Source of the DNA: an uncultured Oscillospiraceae bacterium
GTDB taxonomy: Bacteria > Bacillota > Clostridia > Oscillospirales > Oscillospiraceae
Assembly (NCBI GenBank): GCA_900764755.1
Contig: CAAFPE010000136.1
Coordinates: forward strand, 1-9,678
Reading direction: 5' to 3'
DNA: 9,678 bases
The notes under the pieces are model-generated. The model saw only the letters and a program-made list of their open reading frames with translations, searched no databases and was not told the DNA's origin. Positions 1 through 6,369 of this stretch are shown piece by piece (positions within the stretch are counted from its first letter, which is position 1; every line of letters begins with the position of its first letter). The position numbers were made by a program, and so were the translations under genes.

Positions 1-170
1 AAACTTCATTCTACCATGTGGGGAAAATCACTATGGATTTTTTCTTAGGTGTCCAACTTCATTTTACAATCGACCAGGATTTTTTGATCAAATGCAACCA
101 CGTTCGGTTTACATAGGGGGCAATTACCAGTTGCTCCCCATGTCTTCCGGCTTTTTTGCAGATTTTTTAA
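1..170. other. AT-rich gene-free left edge with a direct repeat
   Basis: No convincing gene is visible here; the small open frame starting at 92 has no ribosome binding site and runs into the antisense of the malic enzyme. The stretch is visibly richer in A and T than the rest of the window. It contains an imperfect direct repeat, AACTTCATTCTAC at 2-14 and AACTTCATTTTAC at 55-67 (12 of 13 identical, 53 bases apart). The second copy is preceded by GGTGTCC, which is reminiscent of ends of some IS3/IS150-type insertion sequences. That resemblance is from memory and unverified. A weak interrupted stem lies at 117-139 (GGGGCAA against TTGCTCCCC with one bulge). The stretch could be an IS remnant or simply the 3' intergenic region of a gene outside the window. 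Confidence 0.35.
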
Positions 171-200
171 GAAAACAGGAGCGGCCTGGGGGCCGCTCCT
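163..200 (-). terminator. Intrinsic terminator after the malic enzyme gene
   Basis: A perfect 10-bp inverted repeat, AGGAGCGGCC (177-186) and GGCCGCTCCT (191-200), encloses a 4-base loop. Read on the minus strand the stem is followed by GTTTTCTTAAAAAA, a U-rich tail. It lies about 80 bases downstream of the malic enzyme stop codon and is the likely end of that transcript. On the plus strand the tail (ATCATACC) is poor, so termination is probably one-directional. Confidence 0.8.
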
Positions 201-239
201 ATCATACCATTTTATTCAATTTTTCACAAGAAGCCAGAG

Positions 240-294
240 GCGAAACGGAGTTTCGCAGGAAGTTCTTTGCCAAGCTTTCTTTCAAGAAAGCTTG
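240..294. repeat. Two tight palindromes overlapping the malic enzyme stop
   Basis: Two perfect inverted repeats sit side by side. The first is GCGAAAC (240-246), GGA, GTTTCGC (250-256). The second is CAAGCTTTCTT (271-281), TC, AAGAAAGCTTG (284-294), an 11-bp arm with only two bases between the arms. The malic enzyme stop codon (minus-strand TGA, 284-282) lies at the centre of the second palindrome, so its last three codons (Lys-Leu-Ser) are palindrome sequence. Neither has a U-tract; with the real terminator further downstream they could be a REP-like dispersed element or an mRNA 3'-end stabiliser. Copy number in the genome cannot be seen from here. Confidence 0.6.
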
Positions 295-1460
295 CGGGCG
301 ACGCCGGTCTTGCGGGCGGCCTCCGCCACGGCGGCGGCCACGGCGGGGACCACTCGGGGGTCGAAGGGCTTGGGGATGATGTTCTCCTCGGACAGTTCCT
401 CTTCCGGGATGACGGCGGCCAGGGCCATGGCGGCGGCCATCTTCATCTCCTCGTTGATGTCGCTGGCCCGCACGTCCAGCGCCCCCCGGAAGATGCCGGG
501 GAAGGCCAGCACGTTGTTGATCTGGTTGGGGTAGTCGCTGCGGCCGGTGGCCACCACCCGGGCCCCGCCCGCCCTGGCGTCGTCAGGGAAGATCTCCGGC
601 GTGGGATTGGCGCAGGCAAAGACGATGGCGTCCCGGTTCATGGTGGACACCATCTCCGGCGTGACCAGGTTGGGGGCGGACACGCCGATGAACACATCAG
701 CCCCCACCAGCAGGTCGGCCAGGGTCCCCTGCTTCTTTTCCAGGTTGGTGCGCCTGGCGATCTCCTGCTGGGCCCAGTTCATGTTGGGGTTCCCCTCGTA
801 CAGGGCGCCGAACTTGTCACACAGGGTAATATCCCGGAACCCGGCCTGAAGGAGCAGCTTGGTGATGGAGATGGCGGCGGAGCCCGCCCCGGAGAACACC
901 ACCTTCACGTCCTCCTTCCGCTTGCCCACCACCCGCAGGGCGTTGGTCAGTCCGGCCAGGGCGATGATGGCAGTGCCGTGCTGGTCGTCGTGGAACACGG
1001 GAATGTCGCACCTCTCCTTCAGCTTCCGCTCGATCTCAAAGCAGCGGGGGGCGGCGATGTCCTCCAGGTTGATGCCGCCGAAGGAGCCGGAGATGTTGTA
1101 GACGGTCTGGACAAACTCGTCCACGTCCTTGGTCCTGACGCACAGAGGGAAGGCGTCCACCCCGCCGAAGGACTTGAAGAGCACGCACTTGCCCTCCATC
1201 ACCGGCATCCCGGCCTCCGGGCCGATGTCCCCCAGACCCAGCACGGCGGATCCGTCGGTGATGACAGCCACCAGGTTATGGCGGCGGGTGAGGGCATAGC
1301 TCTCCGCCAGGTCCTTCTGGATCTCCAGGCAGGGCTGGGCCACGCCTGGGGTATAGGCCAGGGACAGTGCCTCCTTGTTATCGGCGGGCACAGTGGCCAC
1401 CACCTCGATTTTTCCCTTCCACTCCCGGTGCAGCCGGAGAGATTCCTTCGCGTAATCCAT
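282..1460 (-). CDS. Malic enzyme (oxaloacetate-decarboxylating malate dehydrogenase)
   Basis: This 392-residue cytoplasmic enzyme is predicted to convert L-malate to pyruvate and CO2 with reduction of NAD(P). Its length fits the short single-domain bacterial malic enzymes (about 390-410 residues) without the phosphotransacetylase tail of MaeB. The N-terminal domain shows YTPGVA (36-41), the lysine-bearing EGKCVLFKSFGGVDAF (Lys91 probably catalytic), INLEDIAAPRCFEIE (131-145) and IPVFHDDQHGTA (153-164), which supply the divalent metal ligands. The Rossmann domain shows GAGSAAI (191-197), then SAPNLVT, ANPTPEIF and GRSDYPNQINN. An Asp at 215, near the end of the second strand, would suit NAD, but cofactor choice is not settled. 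The ATG is chosen because GAGGAA lies 6 bases upstream. It is separated from ftsK by a strong terminator and has its own promoter candidate, so it is probably monocistronic. The last residues (KLS) come from a palindrome spanning the stop. Confidence 0.95.
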   Translation of the reverse strand: MDYAKESLRLHREWKGKIEVVATVPADNKEALSLAYTPGVAQPCLEIQKDLAESYALTRRHNLVAVITDGSAVLGLGDIGPEAGMPVMEGKCVLFKSFGGVDAFPLCVRTKDVDEFVQTVYNISGSFGGINLEDIAAPRCFEIERKLKERCDIPVFHDDQHGTAIIALAGLTNALRVVGKRKEDVKVVFSGAGSAAISITKLLLQAGFRDITLCDKFGALYEGNPNMNWAQQEIARRTNLEKKQGTLADLLVGADVFIGVSAPNLVTPEMVSTMNRDAIVFACANPTPEIFPDDARAGGARVVATGRSDYPNQINNVLAFPGIFRGALDVRASDINEEMKMAAAMALAAVIPEEELSEENIIPKPFDPRVVPAVAAAVAEAARKTGVARKLS

Positions 1461-1510
1461 GGTATGTTCCTCGCTTTCCTGTATGCCCCTGGGGGCGTGT
1501 TTTCCTCTCC

Positions 1511-1538
1511 ATTATACCTGCTCCTGCCAAAAGCGCAA
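1511..1538 (-). promoter_or_regulatory. Candidate promoter of the malic enzyme gene
   Basis: On the minus strand a perfect -10 hexamer TATAAT (1516-1511) follows a poor -35 match TTGCGC (1538-1533) after 16 bases. The predicted transcript start near 1504 gives a leader of roughly 45 bases before the ATG at 1460. The site lies downstream of the ftsK terminator, consistent with independent transcription. The -35 is weak, so an activator or an alternative site cannot be excluded; TGCTATGTT at 1545-1537 could act as an extended -10. Confidence 0.5.
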
Positions 1539-1571
1539 CATAGCAGGCCGATTTTTTTGCCGTCTGATGTC

Positions 1572-1607
1572 AAAAAATGAACGCAGGCCGCCAACGGCGG
1601 CCTGCGT
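1572..1607 (-). terminator. Intrinsic terminator after ftsK
   Basis: A perfect 12-bp inverted repeat, ACGCAGGCCGCC (1581-1592) and GGCGGCCTGCGT (1596-1607), has a 3-base loop. Read on the minus strand it is followed by TCATTTTTTGACA, with six consecutive T. It begins 26 bases beyond the ftsK stop codon and separates that gene from the malic enzyme promoter. Confidence 0.9.
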
Positions 1608-1633
1608 CTGAGATCCGACAAACGGCAGTTTTT

Positions 1634-4441
1634 TTACAGCGTGTCCTCCTCGTCCCGGTCCAGAGGGGCGTCCAGGTCAAAGGGGGGCGCGTCCTCCTGA
1701 GAAGCTGACACCGCGGGGGGCTCCGGGGCAATCTCCGGCTGGCCGGGGGCCTGGGAGACGATCCCCTGCCGGTACTGGATCTCTTGCCACTGCTCCTTGG
1801 TAATGAGCAGCTGCCGGGCCTTGGAGCCCTCGAAGGGCCCCACGATCCCCTTCTCCTCCATCTGGTCCACCAGACGGGCCGCCCGGGCATAGCCCAGCTT
1901 CAGGCGGCGCTGGAGCATGGAGACGGAGGCCTGTCCGGTCTCCAGCACCACCTCGATGGCAGAGTTGATGAGCTCATCGTACTCCTCCTCCCCGCTCTCC
2001 GACGGGTTGGAGCCGCCCACGCCCTTGGAAGCCTTGTCCTTCTCGGCGGCGTGCTGTTCGATCTCCTGCATGACCTGGTCGTCATACTGGGCCGCGCCGC
2101 TGTTCTGCTTGACAAATTCCACCACAGAGGCCACCTCCTGATCGGAGATGAGGCAGCCCTGTACCCGGGTGGGCTTTCCGGAGCCCAGGGGGAAGTAGAG
2201 CATATCGCCCCTGCCCACCAGCTTCTCGGCCCCCTGGGTGTCCAAAATGATCCGGGATTCCATGGCGGAGGCCACAGCGAAGGCAATCCGGCTTGGAATG
2301 TTGGCCTTCATCAGGCCGGTGATCACATCGGCGGAGGGCCTCTGGGTGGCAATGATCAGGTGCATCCCGCTGGCGCGGCCCATCTGAGCCACCCGGCAGA
2401 TGGACTCCTCCACCTCCTTGGCGGCCACCAGCATCAGGTCGGCCAACTCGTCGATGACCACCACAACCTGGGGCATCTTCTCCATGCCTTCGGTCCGGGC
2501 CGCCTTGGCGTTGTAGGAGGCCAGATCCCGGACTCCCACCTCGGCGAACATCCGGTAGCGCTTCATCATCTCGGTCACCGCCCACTGAAGGGCGCCCGCC
2601 GCCTTTTTCGGGTCGGTGACCACCGGGATCAGCAGGTGCGGGATGCCATTATAGATCCCCAATTCTACCATCTTGGGGTCCACCATGATGAGGCGGACCT
2701 CCTCCGGGCTGGCCTTGTACAGCAGGGAGATGATCAGAGAGTTGGTACACACCGACTTACCGGAGCCGGTGGTGCCGGCGATCAGCAGATGGGGCAGCTT
2801 TGCGATGTTGCCCACGATGCACTTGCCGCCGATGTCCTTGCCCACGGCGAAGGACACCTTGGAGGGGCTGTCCTGGAACTCGGAGGAGCTGAGCACCGTA
2901 CGGATATTCACCGGGGAGACCAGCTTGTTGGGCACCTCGATGCCCACCATGGAGATCTTGCCCGGGATGGGGGCAATACGCACTCCGGAGGCCCCCAAGG
3001 ACAATGCGATGTCATCGGACAAATTGGTCAGCTTGTTCAGCCGGACCCCCTGGTCCAGCTCCAGCTCATACCGGGTGACCGAGGGCCCCCGGGTGACGTT
3101 GACGATGTTGGCGTCGATTCCAAAGGAGTGGATGGTGTCGGACAGGCGCTGCTTGTTGGCGTTGAGCTCCACCAAGGCCTCTCCCCCCAGCTCTCCGCTC
3201 CCCTGGGTGAGCAGCTCCAAAGGCGGGTGCTGATAGGGCGGCGTCTCCTGCTCCATCCCGGCCTGGATGTGCTGGGCCATCTCCTGGGCCGCCTGCTGGT
3301 GCTCCGCAGCCCGGTCGGTCCTGGAGACAGCGGGCTCCCGCACCACCTCCGGCATGGGCGGCGGCGGGGTCTCGGTCAGGGGCTTTGGGGCAGGAGCAGA
3401 AACGGGCTCCGCCGCAGGGACAGGCTCCGGCTCCCGCAGGAAGGCCGGAGTGGGGTTCTCCTCCGGCTCTGGGAGAACAGGCTCCGGGGCGGCCGAAGGC
3501 GCAGCAGGCTGGGGGGCCGGCTCCGGGACCGGCGCGGGTACGGGCTCCGGCTCCGGCTGTCTGACCTGGGCCGCCGCGGCGGCCAGCACCTGATCCGGAG
3601 TCGGGACCCGGGGCTTGCGGTCAAAAAAGCCCTTCTTCTTTTCCACCGGGGCTGCGGCGGCAGGCTCCTTCCCCACCAGGGGGCCGTCCTCCACCGGAAT
3701 ATCGATCTCCGCCGCCCGGCGGCTGGTGTGCTCCGGGACTGCCGCCCGGCTGGGGGCGGGCCTTGTACGGCTGGGCCGCTCCGGGATCTCCTGGGGCTCA
3801 TACTGGGGCCGGTTGAAGATCCAGTCGGTCACATCCAGAATGGTGAGGCGGAACGCCCCCAGGGCCATGAGCAGGAAGGCCAGCACAAAGACCACAGTGG
3901 ACCCCCATACGCTCACCGCCTGAACCAGCGCCTGGGCCAGCACTCCGGCGGCCGCGCCGCCGCTGGTCATGGTCCGGCCGCTCTCCCACAGGGTCTTGAG
4001 CAGGGCGCCGTCCCAGGGAAGGACCTGGACCGTCAGCCCGTGGACCGTGCAGGCCATCATCAGGGGCATGAGCAGAGCGCATACCACCTGAAGGCACACC
4101 GGACGCCCCCGATGGAAGGCCAGGATATAGCTGGCCAGCAGAAAGGCTGGGGGCACCAGCCAGAAGCCGTAACCGATCAGCCCCTTCACCAGTCCACAGA
4201 AGAAATTGATGAAGAGGGCCTCGATGTGAAAATAGCCAAAGGCGGAGAAAAGGGCCAGCAGCAGGCAGACCACCGCCCCGATCTCCCGGCGGAAGGGCCG
4301 GTGAGCGGGCTGGGGCGGCTGCTTTTTCCTGCTGCCGGATGTACTGCTCCTGGATCTGGAGCTGGAACTGGAGGAGGCGGTCCGCCGTCCGCCGGATGAG
4401 GCGGCCCGGCTCCCCCCTTTTTTCTTTTGTGTCGTTGCCAT
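1634..4441 (-). CDS. ftsK: DNA translocase FtsK/SpoIIIE
   Basis: This 935-residue membrane-anchored ATPase pumps double-stranded DNA through the closing division or sporulation septum. The N-terminus (1-50) is a Ser/Lys/Arg-rich cytoplasmic tail. About four membrane helices follow, between roughly 53 and 205. A Pro/Glu/Ala-rich linker spans about 212-395, and the motor begins near 405. Walker A is GTTGSGKS (556-563), Walker B is VVVVIDELAD (659-668), and ATQRPSADVITG (698-709) is the conserved motif after it. The gamma winged-helix domain that reads directional DNA motifs lies at about 819-882. A Pro/acid-rich tail of about 50 residues follows. It is longer than B. subtilis SpoIIIE (787) and shorter than E. 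coli FtsK (1329), mostly because of linker and tails. The ATG has AAAGGA 9 bases upstream. It lies 57 bases after uppP on the same strand. The tepA gene nearby favours a SpoIIIE-type role, but division and sporulation roles cannot be told apart by sequence alone. Confidence 0.96.
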   Translation of the reverse strand: MATTQKKKGGSRAASSGGRRTASSSSSSRSRSSTSGSRKKQPPQPAHRPFRREIGAVVCLLLALFSAFGYFHIEALFINFFCGLVKGLIGYGFWLVPPAFLLASYILAFHRGRPVCLQVVCALLMPLMMACTVHGLTVQVLPWDGALLKTLWESGRTMTSGGAAAGVLAQALVQAVSVWGSTVVFVLAFLLMALGAFRLTILDVTDWIFNRPQYEPQEIPERPSRTRPAPSRAAVPEHTSRRAAEIDIPVEDGPLVGKEPAAAAPVEKKKGFFDRKPRVPTPDQVLAAAAAQVRQPEPEPVPAPVPEPAPQPAAPSAAPEPVLPEPEENPTPAFLREPEPVPAAEPVSAPAPKPLTETPPPPMPEVVREPAVSRTDRAAEHQQAAQEMAQHIQAGMEQETPPYQHPPLELLTQGSGELGGEALVELNANKQRLSDTIHSFGIDANIVNVTRGPSVTRYELELDQGVRLNKLTNLSDDIALSLGASGVRIAPIPGKISMVGIEVPNKLVSPVNIRTVLSSSEFQDSPSKVSFAVGKDIGGKCIVGNIAKLPHLLIAGTTGSGKSVCTNSLIISLLYKASPEEVRLIMVDPKMVELGIYNGIPHLLIPVVTDPKKAAGALQWAVTEMMKRYRMFAEVGVRDLASYNAKAARTEGMEKMPQVVVVIDELADLMLVAAKEVEESICRVAQMGRASGMHLIIATQRPSADVITGLMKANIPSRIAFAVASAMESRIILDTQGAEKLVGRGDMLYFPLGSGKPTRVQGCLISDQEVASVVEFVKQNSGAAQYDDQVMQEIEQHAAEKDKASKGVGGSNPSESGEEEYDELINSAIEVVLETGQASVSMLQRRLKLGYARAARLVDQMEEKGIVGPFEGSKARQLLITKEQWQEIQYRQGIVSQAPGQPEIAPEPPAVSASQEDAPPFDLDAPLDRDEEDTL
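3326..3559 (-). repeat. Low-complexity Pro/Glu/Ala linker coding region in ftsK
   Basis: Residues about 295-372 of the translocase consist of short Pro-Glu, Pro-Val and Pro-Ala runs (for example PEPEPVPAPVPEPAP), encoded by repeated GGCTCCGG-type units on the plus strand. This is the flexible linker between the membrane domain and the motor, a part of FtsK known to vary greatly in length between species. The repetitive DNA makes it a likely site of length variation between strains and of assembly errors. Confidence 0.7.
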
Positions 4442-4470
4442 AAACTCTTGTCCTTTCCCAGGAAATATGA

Positions 4471-4492
4471 CCGGTCCTCCGGTCAGGACCGG
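4471..4492 (-). other. Hairpin between uppP and ftsK
   Basis: CCGGTCCT (4471-4478) and AGGACCGG (4485-4492) form a perfect 8-bp stem with a 6-base loop, starting 6 bases after the uppP stop codon and ending 14 bases before the ftsK ribosome binding site. The minus-strand sequence after it is TCATATTTCC, too poor in T for an efficient intrinsic terminator. It is more likely a partial terminator or an mRNA processing or stability element that lowers ftsK expression relative to uppP. No clear promoter is visible in the 57-base gap. Confidence 0.55.
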
Positions 4493-4498
4493 AGCGGA

Positions 4499-5353
4499 TC
4501 AGGCCGCAGGGACCAGGGTGAAACCGGTGAGGCTCAGCACCAGGAAGAGTGCGCCCGCCCCCCAGCAGTAGTAGGCAAAGGCGCCGAACTTCCCCCTGGA
4601 GGTCAGCAGGTTCACAAGGCCGATGGAGAAATATCCCACCACGCCGGCGAAGGCCATGCCCAGCAGATATTTGGGCAGGAGAGACAGATCCACGCCCCCC
4701 TCCTGGGCCACGTCCACCGCCTTCAGAATGGTGGCGCCGAACACGGCGGGCAGGGACATGAGGAAGGAAAAGCGCACAGCGAACTTCCGGTCCAGCCCGC
4801 AGGCCATTCCGGCTGCGATGGTGCTCCCTGACCGGGACAGGCCGGGCAGAGTGGCCACCCCCTGGGCCACGCCGATGAGCAGCGCGTCCTTCATGGTGGC
4901 GCTCCGGGCAGTCTTGTGTCCGTGGGCCATCCGGTCAGACAGGAAGAGGACCGCGCCGGTGAGCAGCAGGATACAGCTGACCGCCACAGGATAGTTGCCG
5001 ATCTGCTCCACATAGTCCTGGATGGGCAGCACCAGGAACAGGGGCAGGGTGGCCACGATGATCAGCAGGATCAGCCGCCGGGCCGCCGGAGGCTCTCCCT
5101 GGCTGCGGTACCGGGGGACGAACAGGGCGCGAAGCCCTAAGAAGAACTCTACGATCATCTCCCATATATCGCTCCAGTAATAGATGAACACGGCGATCAG
5201 GGTGGCAAAGTGGAGCAGGACGTTGAACAGGTTATCCGTCTCCGGCATCCCAAAAAAGTGCTGGAACAGGGTCAGGTGCCCGGAACTGGAAATGGGCAAA
5301 AATTCAGCGACGCCCTGGATGATCCCCAGGACGGCAGCCATCAAATAAGACAC
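4499..5353 (-). CDS. uppP: Undecaprenyl-diphosphatase UppP (BacA family)
   Basis: This 284-residue polytopic membrane protein dephosphorylates undecaprenyl pyrophosphate to the monophosphate, recycling the lipid carrier for peptidoglycan and wall polymers; overexpression of the family gives bacitracin tolerance. Both signature regions are present: QGVAEFLPISSSGHL (13-27), and GVAQGVATLPGLSRSGSTI (161-179) with the conserved Arg174. They belong to the internally duplicated, inverted-topology fold of the family. The first position of the E-x3-E motif is Gln13, with Glu17 retained; Gln here is, from memory, common in Gram-positive members. Length is close to E. coli UppP (273). The start is GTG at 5353, because GGAGGT (5368-5363) lies 9 bases upstream, whereas the in-frame ATG at 5341 is too far from it. 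It lies between tepA and ftsK on the same strand. Confidence 0.96.
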   Translation of the reverse strand: MSYLMAAVLGIIQGVAEFLPISSSGHLTLFQHFFGMPETDNLFNVLLHFATLIAVFIYYWSDIWEMIVEFFLGLRALFVPRYRSQGEPPAARRLILLIIVATLPLFLVLPIQDYVEQIGNYPVAVSCILLLTGAVLFLSDRMAHGHKTARSATMKDALLIGVAQGVATLPGLSRSGSTIAAGMACGLDRKFAVRFSFLMSLPAVFGATILKAVDVAQEGGVDLSLLPKYLLGMAFAGVVGYFSIGLVNLLTSRGKFGAFAYYCWGAGALFLVLSLTGFTLVPAA

Positions 5354-5362
5354 AGTCTATGT

Positions 5363-5368
5363 ACCTCC
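5363..5368 (-). promoter_or_regulatory. Ribosome binding site deciding the GTG start of uppP
   Basis: The minus strand reads GGAGGT, followed by 9 bases and GTG at 5353. The next in-frame ATG (5341) would be 21 bases away, so the non-ATG start is preferred. Confidence 0.75.
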
Positions 5369-5398
5369 GTTGTTTGCAGATTGCCTTATGGGCGTTAT

Positions 5399-5427
5399 AA
5401 TCTATATTAACACAGATGTCCCTTCAA
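5399..5427 (-). promoter_or_regulatory. Candidate promoter of uppP
   Basis: On the minus strand TTGAAG (5427-5422) and TAGATT (5404-5399) are separated by 17 bases; each matches four of six consensus positions. It sits in the 154-base gap between tepA and uppP, in an AT-rich patch. No intrinsic terminator was found after tepA, so readthrough from tepA is also possible. Confidence 0.45.
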
Positions 5428-5507
5428 TGCCAGTCTTTTTCGGAAATCCCTCCCTACGGTCCAGCCGAACCGCAGGAAGGGTCGAATGGCATCGCTCCCG
5501 CCCGTTT

Positions 5508-6209
5508 TCAGGGGACGTCGGACTCCTTTCGCTCCCGGATCATGCGGTGCAGACAGTCCAGAGCCGCGGACAGGCCGCCGATCTCATCGATGAGCCCCAG
5601 CTGGACCGCCTCCTCCCCATAGATCACACTGCCCACATCAGCGGCCAGTTCTCCCGTTTGGAGCATCAGTCGTGTAAAGTCCTCCCGCTTCACACGACTG
5701 TTGGCGGTGACAAACTGGGTGATCCGCTCCTGGATGCGCTCGAAGTAGTAGAAGGTCTGGGGAACGCCAATGACCAGTCCGTTCAGGCGCACCGGGTGGA
5801 TGGTCATGGCGGCAGATGGGGCGATGAAGGACCGCTTGGCGGACACGGCCAGGGGCACTCCGATCGAATGCCCGCCCCCCAGCACCAGAGACACCGTGGG
5901 CTTGGACATACTGGCGATGAGCTCCGCGATGCCCAGACCCGCCTCGATGTCGCCTCCCACCGTGTTCAGCAGCACCAGCAAGCCGTCCACCTCGTCGCTC
6001 TCCTCCACCAGGGCCAGCAGGGGCATGACGTGTTCATATTTGGTGCTCTTGCTGCTGGGGGGCAGGACCTGATGCCCCTCGATCTGCCCCACGATGGTGA
6101 GCACATGGACCGCCCCCTGCTTGGAGTGGATCAGCGAGGAGCCAAACTCCAGGATCTGCTGCGTCCCCGGGTCCTCCGGCCTCTGCTCCGGTCTTTCCTG
6201 TTCCTCCAT
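5508..6209 (-). CDS. tepA: TepA-like ClpP-fold serine protease
   Basis: This 233-residue protein of the ClpP/crotonase fold resembles the translocation-enhancing protein TepA of B. subtilis, a protease linked to protein secretion and spore-former physiology. The substrate is not known. NTVGGD (82-87) is the oxyanion-type strand and turn. GGGHSIGV (111-118) carries the probable nucleophile Ser115, and TIHP (136-139) the probable catalytic His138. The third catalytic residue is not obvious by eye. No signal peptide or membrane helix is seen, and the first 28 residues are polar and Glu/Arg-rich. The ATG has AAAGGAGG 10 bases upstream. In B. subtilis tepA lies next to spoIIIE; here uppP intervenes. 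The gene is divergent from the XRE regulator, with about 160 bases between their start codons. An SppA-like or other ClpP-family assignment is the alternative. Confidence 0.85.
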   Translation of the reverse strand: MEEQERPEQRPEDPGTQQILEFGSSLIHSKQGAVHVLTIVGQIEGHQVLPPSSKSTKYEHVMPLLALVEESDEVDGLLVLLNTVGGDIEAGLGIAELIASMSKPTVSLVLGGGHSIGVPLAVSAKRSFIAPSAAMTIHPVRLNGLVIGVPQTFYYFERIQERITQFVTANSRVKREDFTRLMLQTGELAADVGSVIYGEEAVQLGLIDEIGGLSAALDCLHRMIRERKESDVP

Positions 6210-6311
6210 GACAGCTGTTCCTCCTTTGTTCCAAAACTCCCTGTCAGGATGCCCGAAACAGGAGATCTTATCCGTATTTCACCCCAAATTACCCACTCTA
6301 CTTTTCGTAGG

Positions 6312-6340
6312 TTGCCTTTTGAGGCGGATGCAGGCATAAT
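6312..6340 (+). promoter_or_regulatory. Candidate promoter of the XRE regulator
   Basis: TTGCCT (6312-6317) and CATAAT (6335-6340) are separated by exactly 17 bases, each one or two substitutions from consensus. Transcription would start near 6347, only about 23 bases before the ATG at 6370. It points away from tepA. No convincing operator palindrome was recognised around it. Confidence 0.6.
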
Positions 6341-6369
6341 GGGGGCACAAGAAAGGAGCCGTGCTGTAT

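Noticed and set aside
117..157. Possible plus-strand terminator at the left edge
   Set aside because: The stem is bulged and short, and the T-run at 152-157 begins 12 bases beyond it, so it does not fit an intrinsic terminator.
1568..1573. Perfect TTGACA on the minus strand in the tail of the ftsK terminator
   Set aside because: No -10 hexamer occurs at 15-19 bases; the nearest candidate (TATGTT) is 25 bases away. The hexamer is part of the terminator's T-tract.
267..1580. Plus-strand open frame (437 codons) opposite the malic enzyme
   Set aside because: It is a His/Gly-rich shadow frame with no ribosome binding site that begins inside the palindrome at the malic enzyme stop and runs through its promoter.
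1784..4399. Very long plus-strand open frame (871 codons) opposite ftsK
   Set aside because: It is His/Gly/Leu-rich with no recognisable domain and no ribosome binding site. It is the antisense of a GC-rich gene with clear Walker motifs, where stop-free antisense frames are expected.
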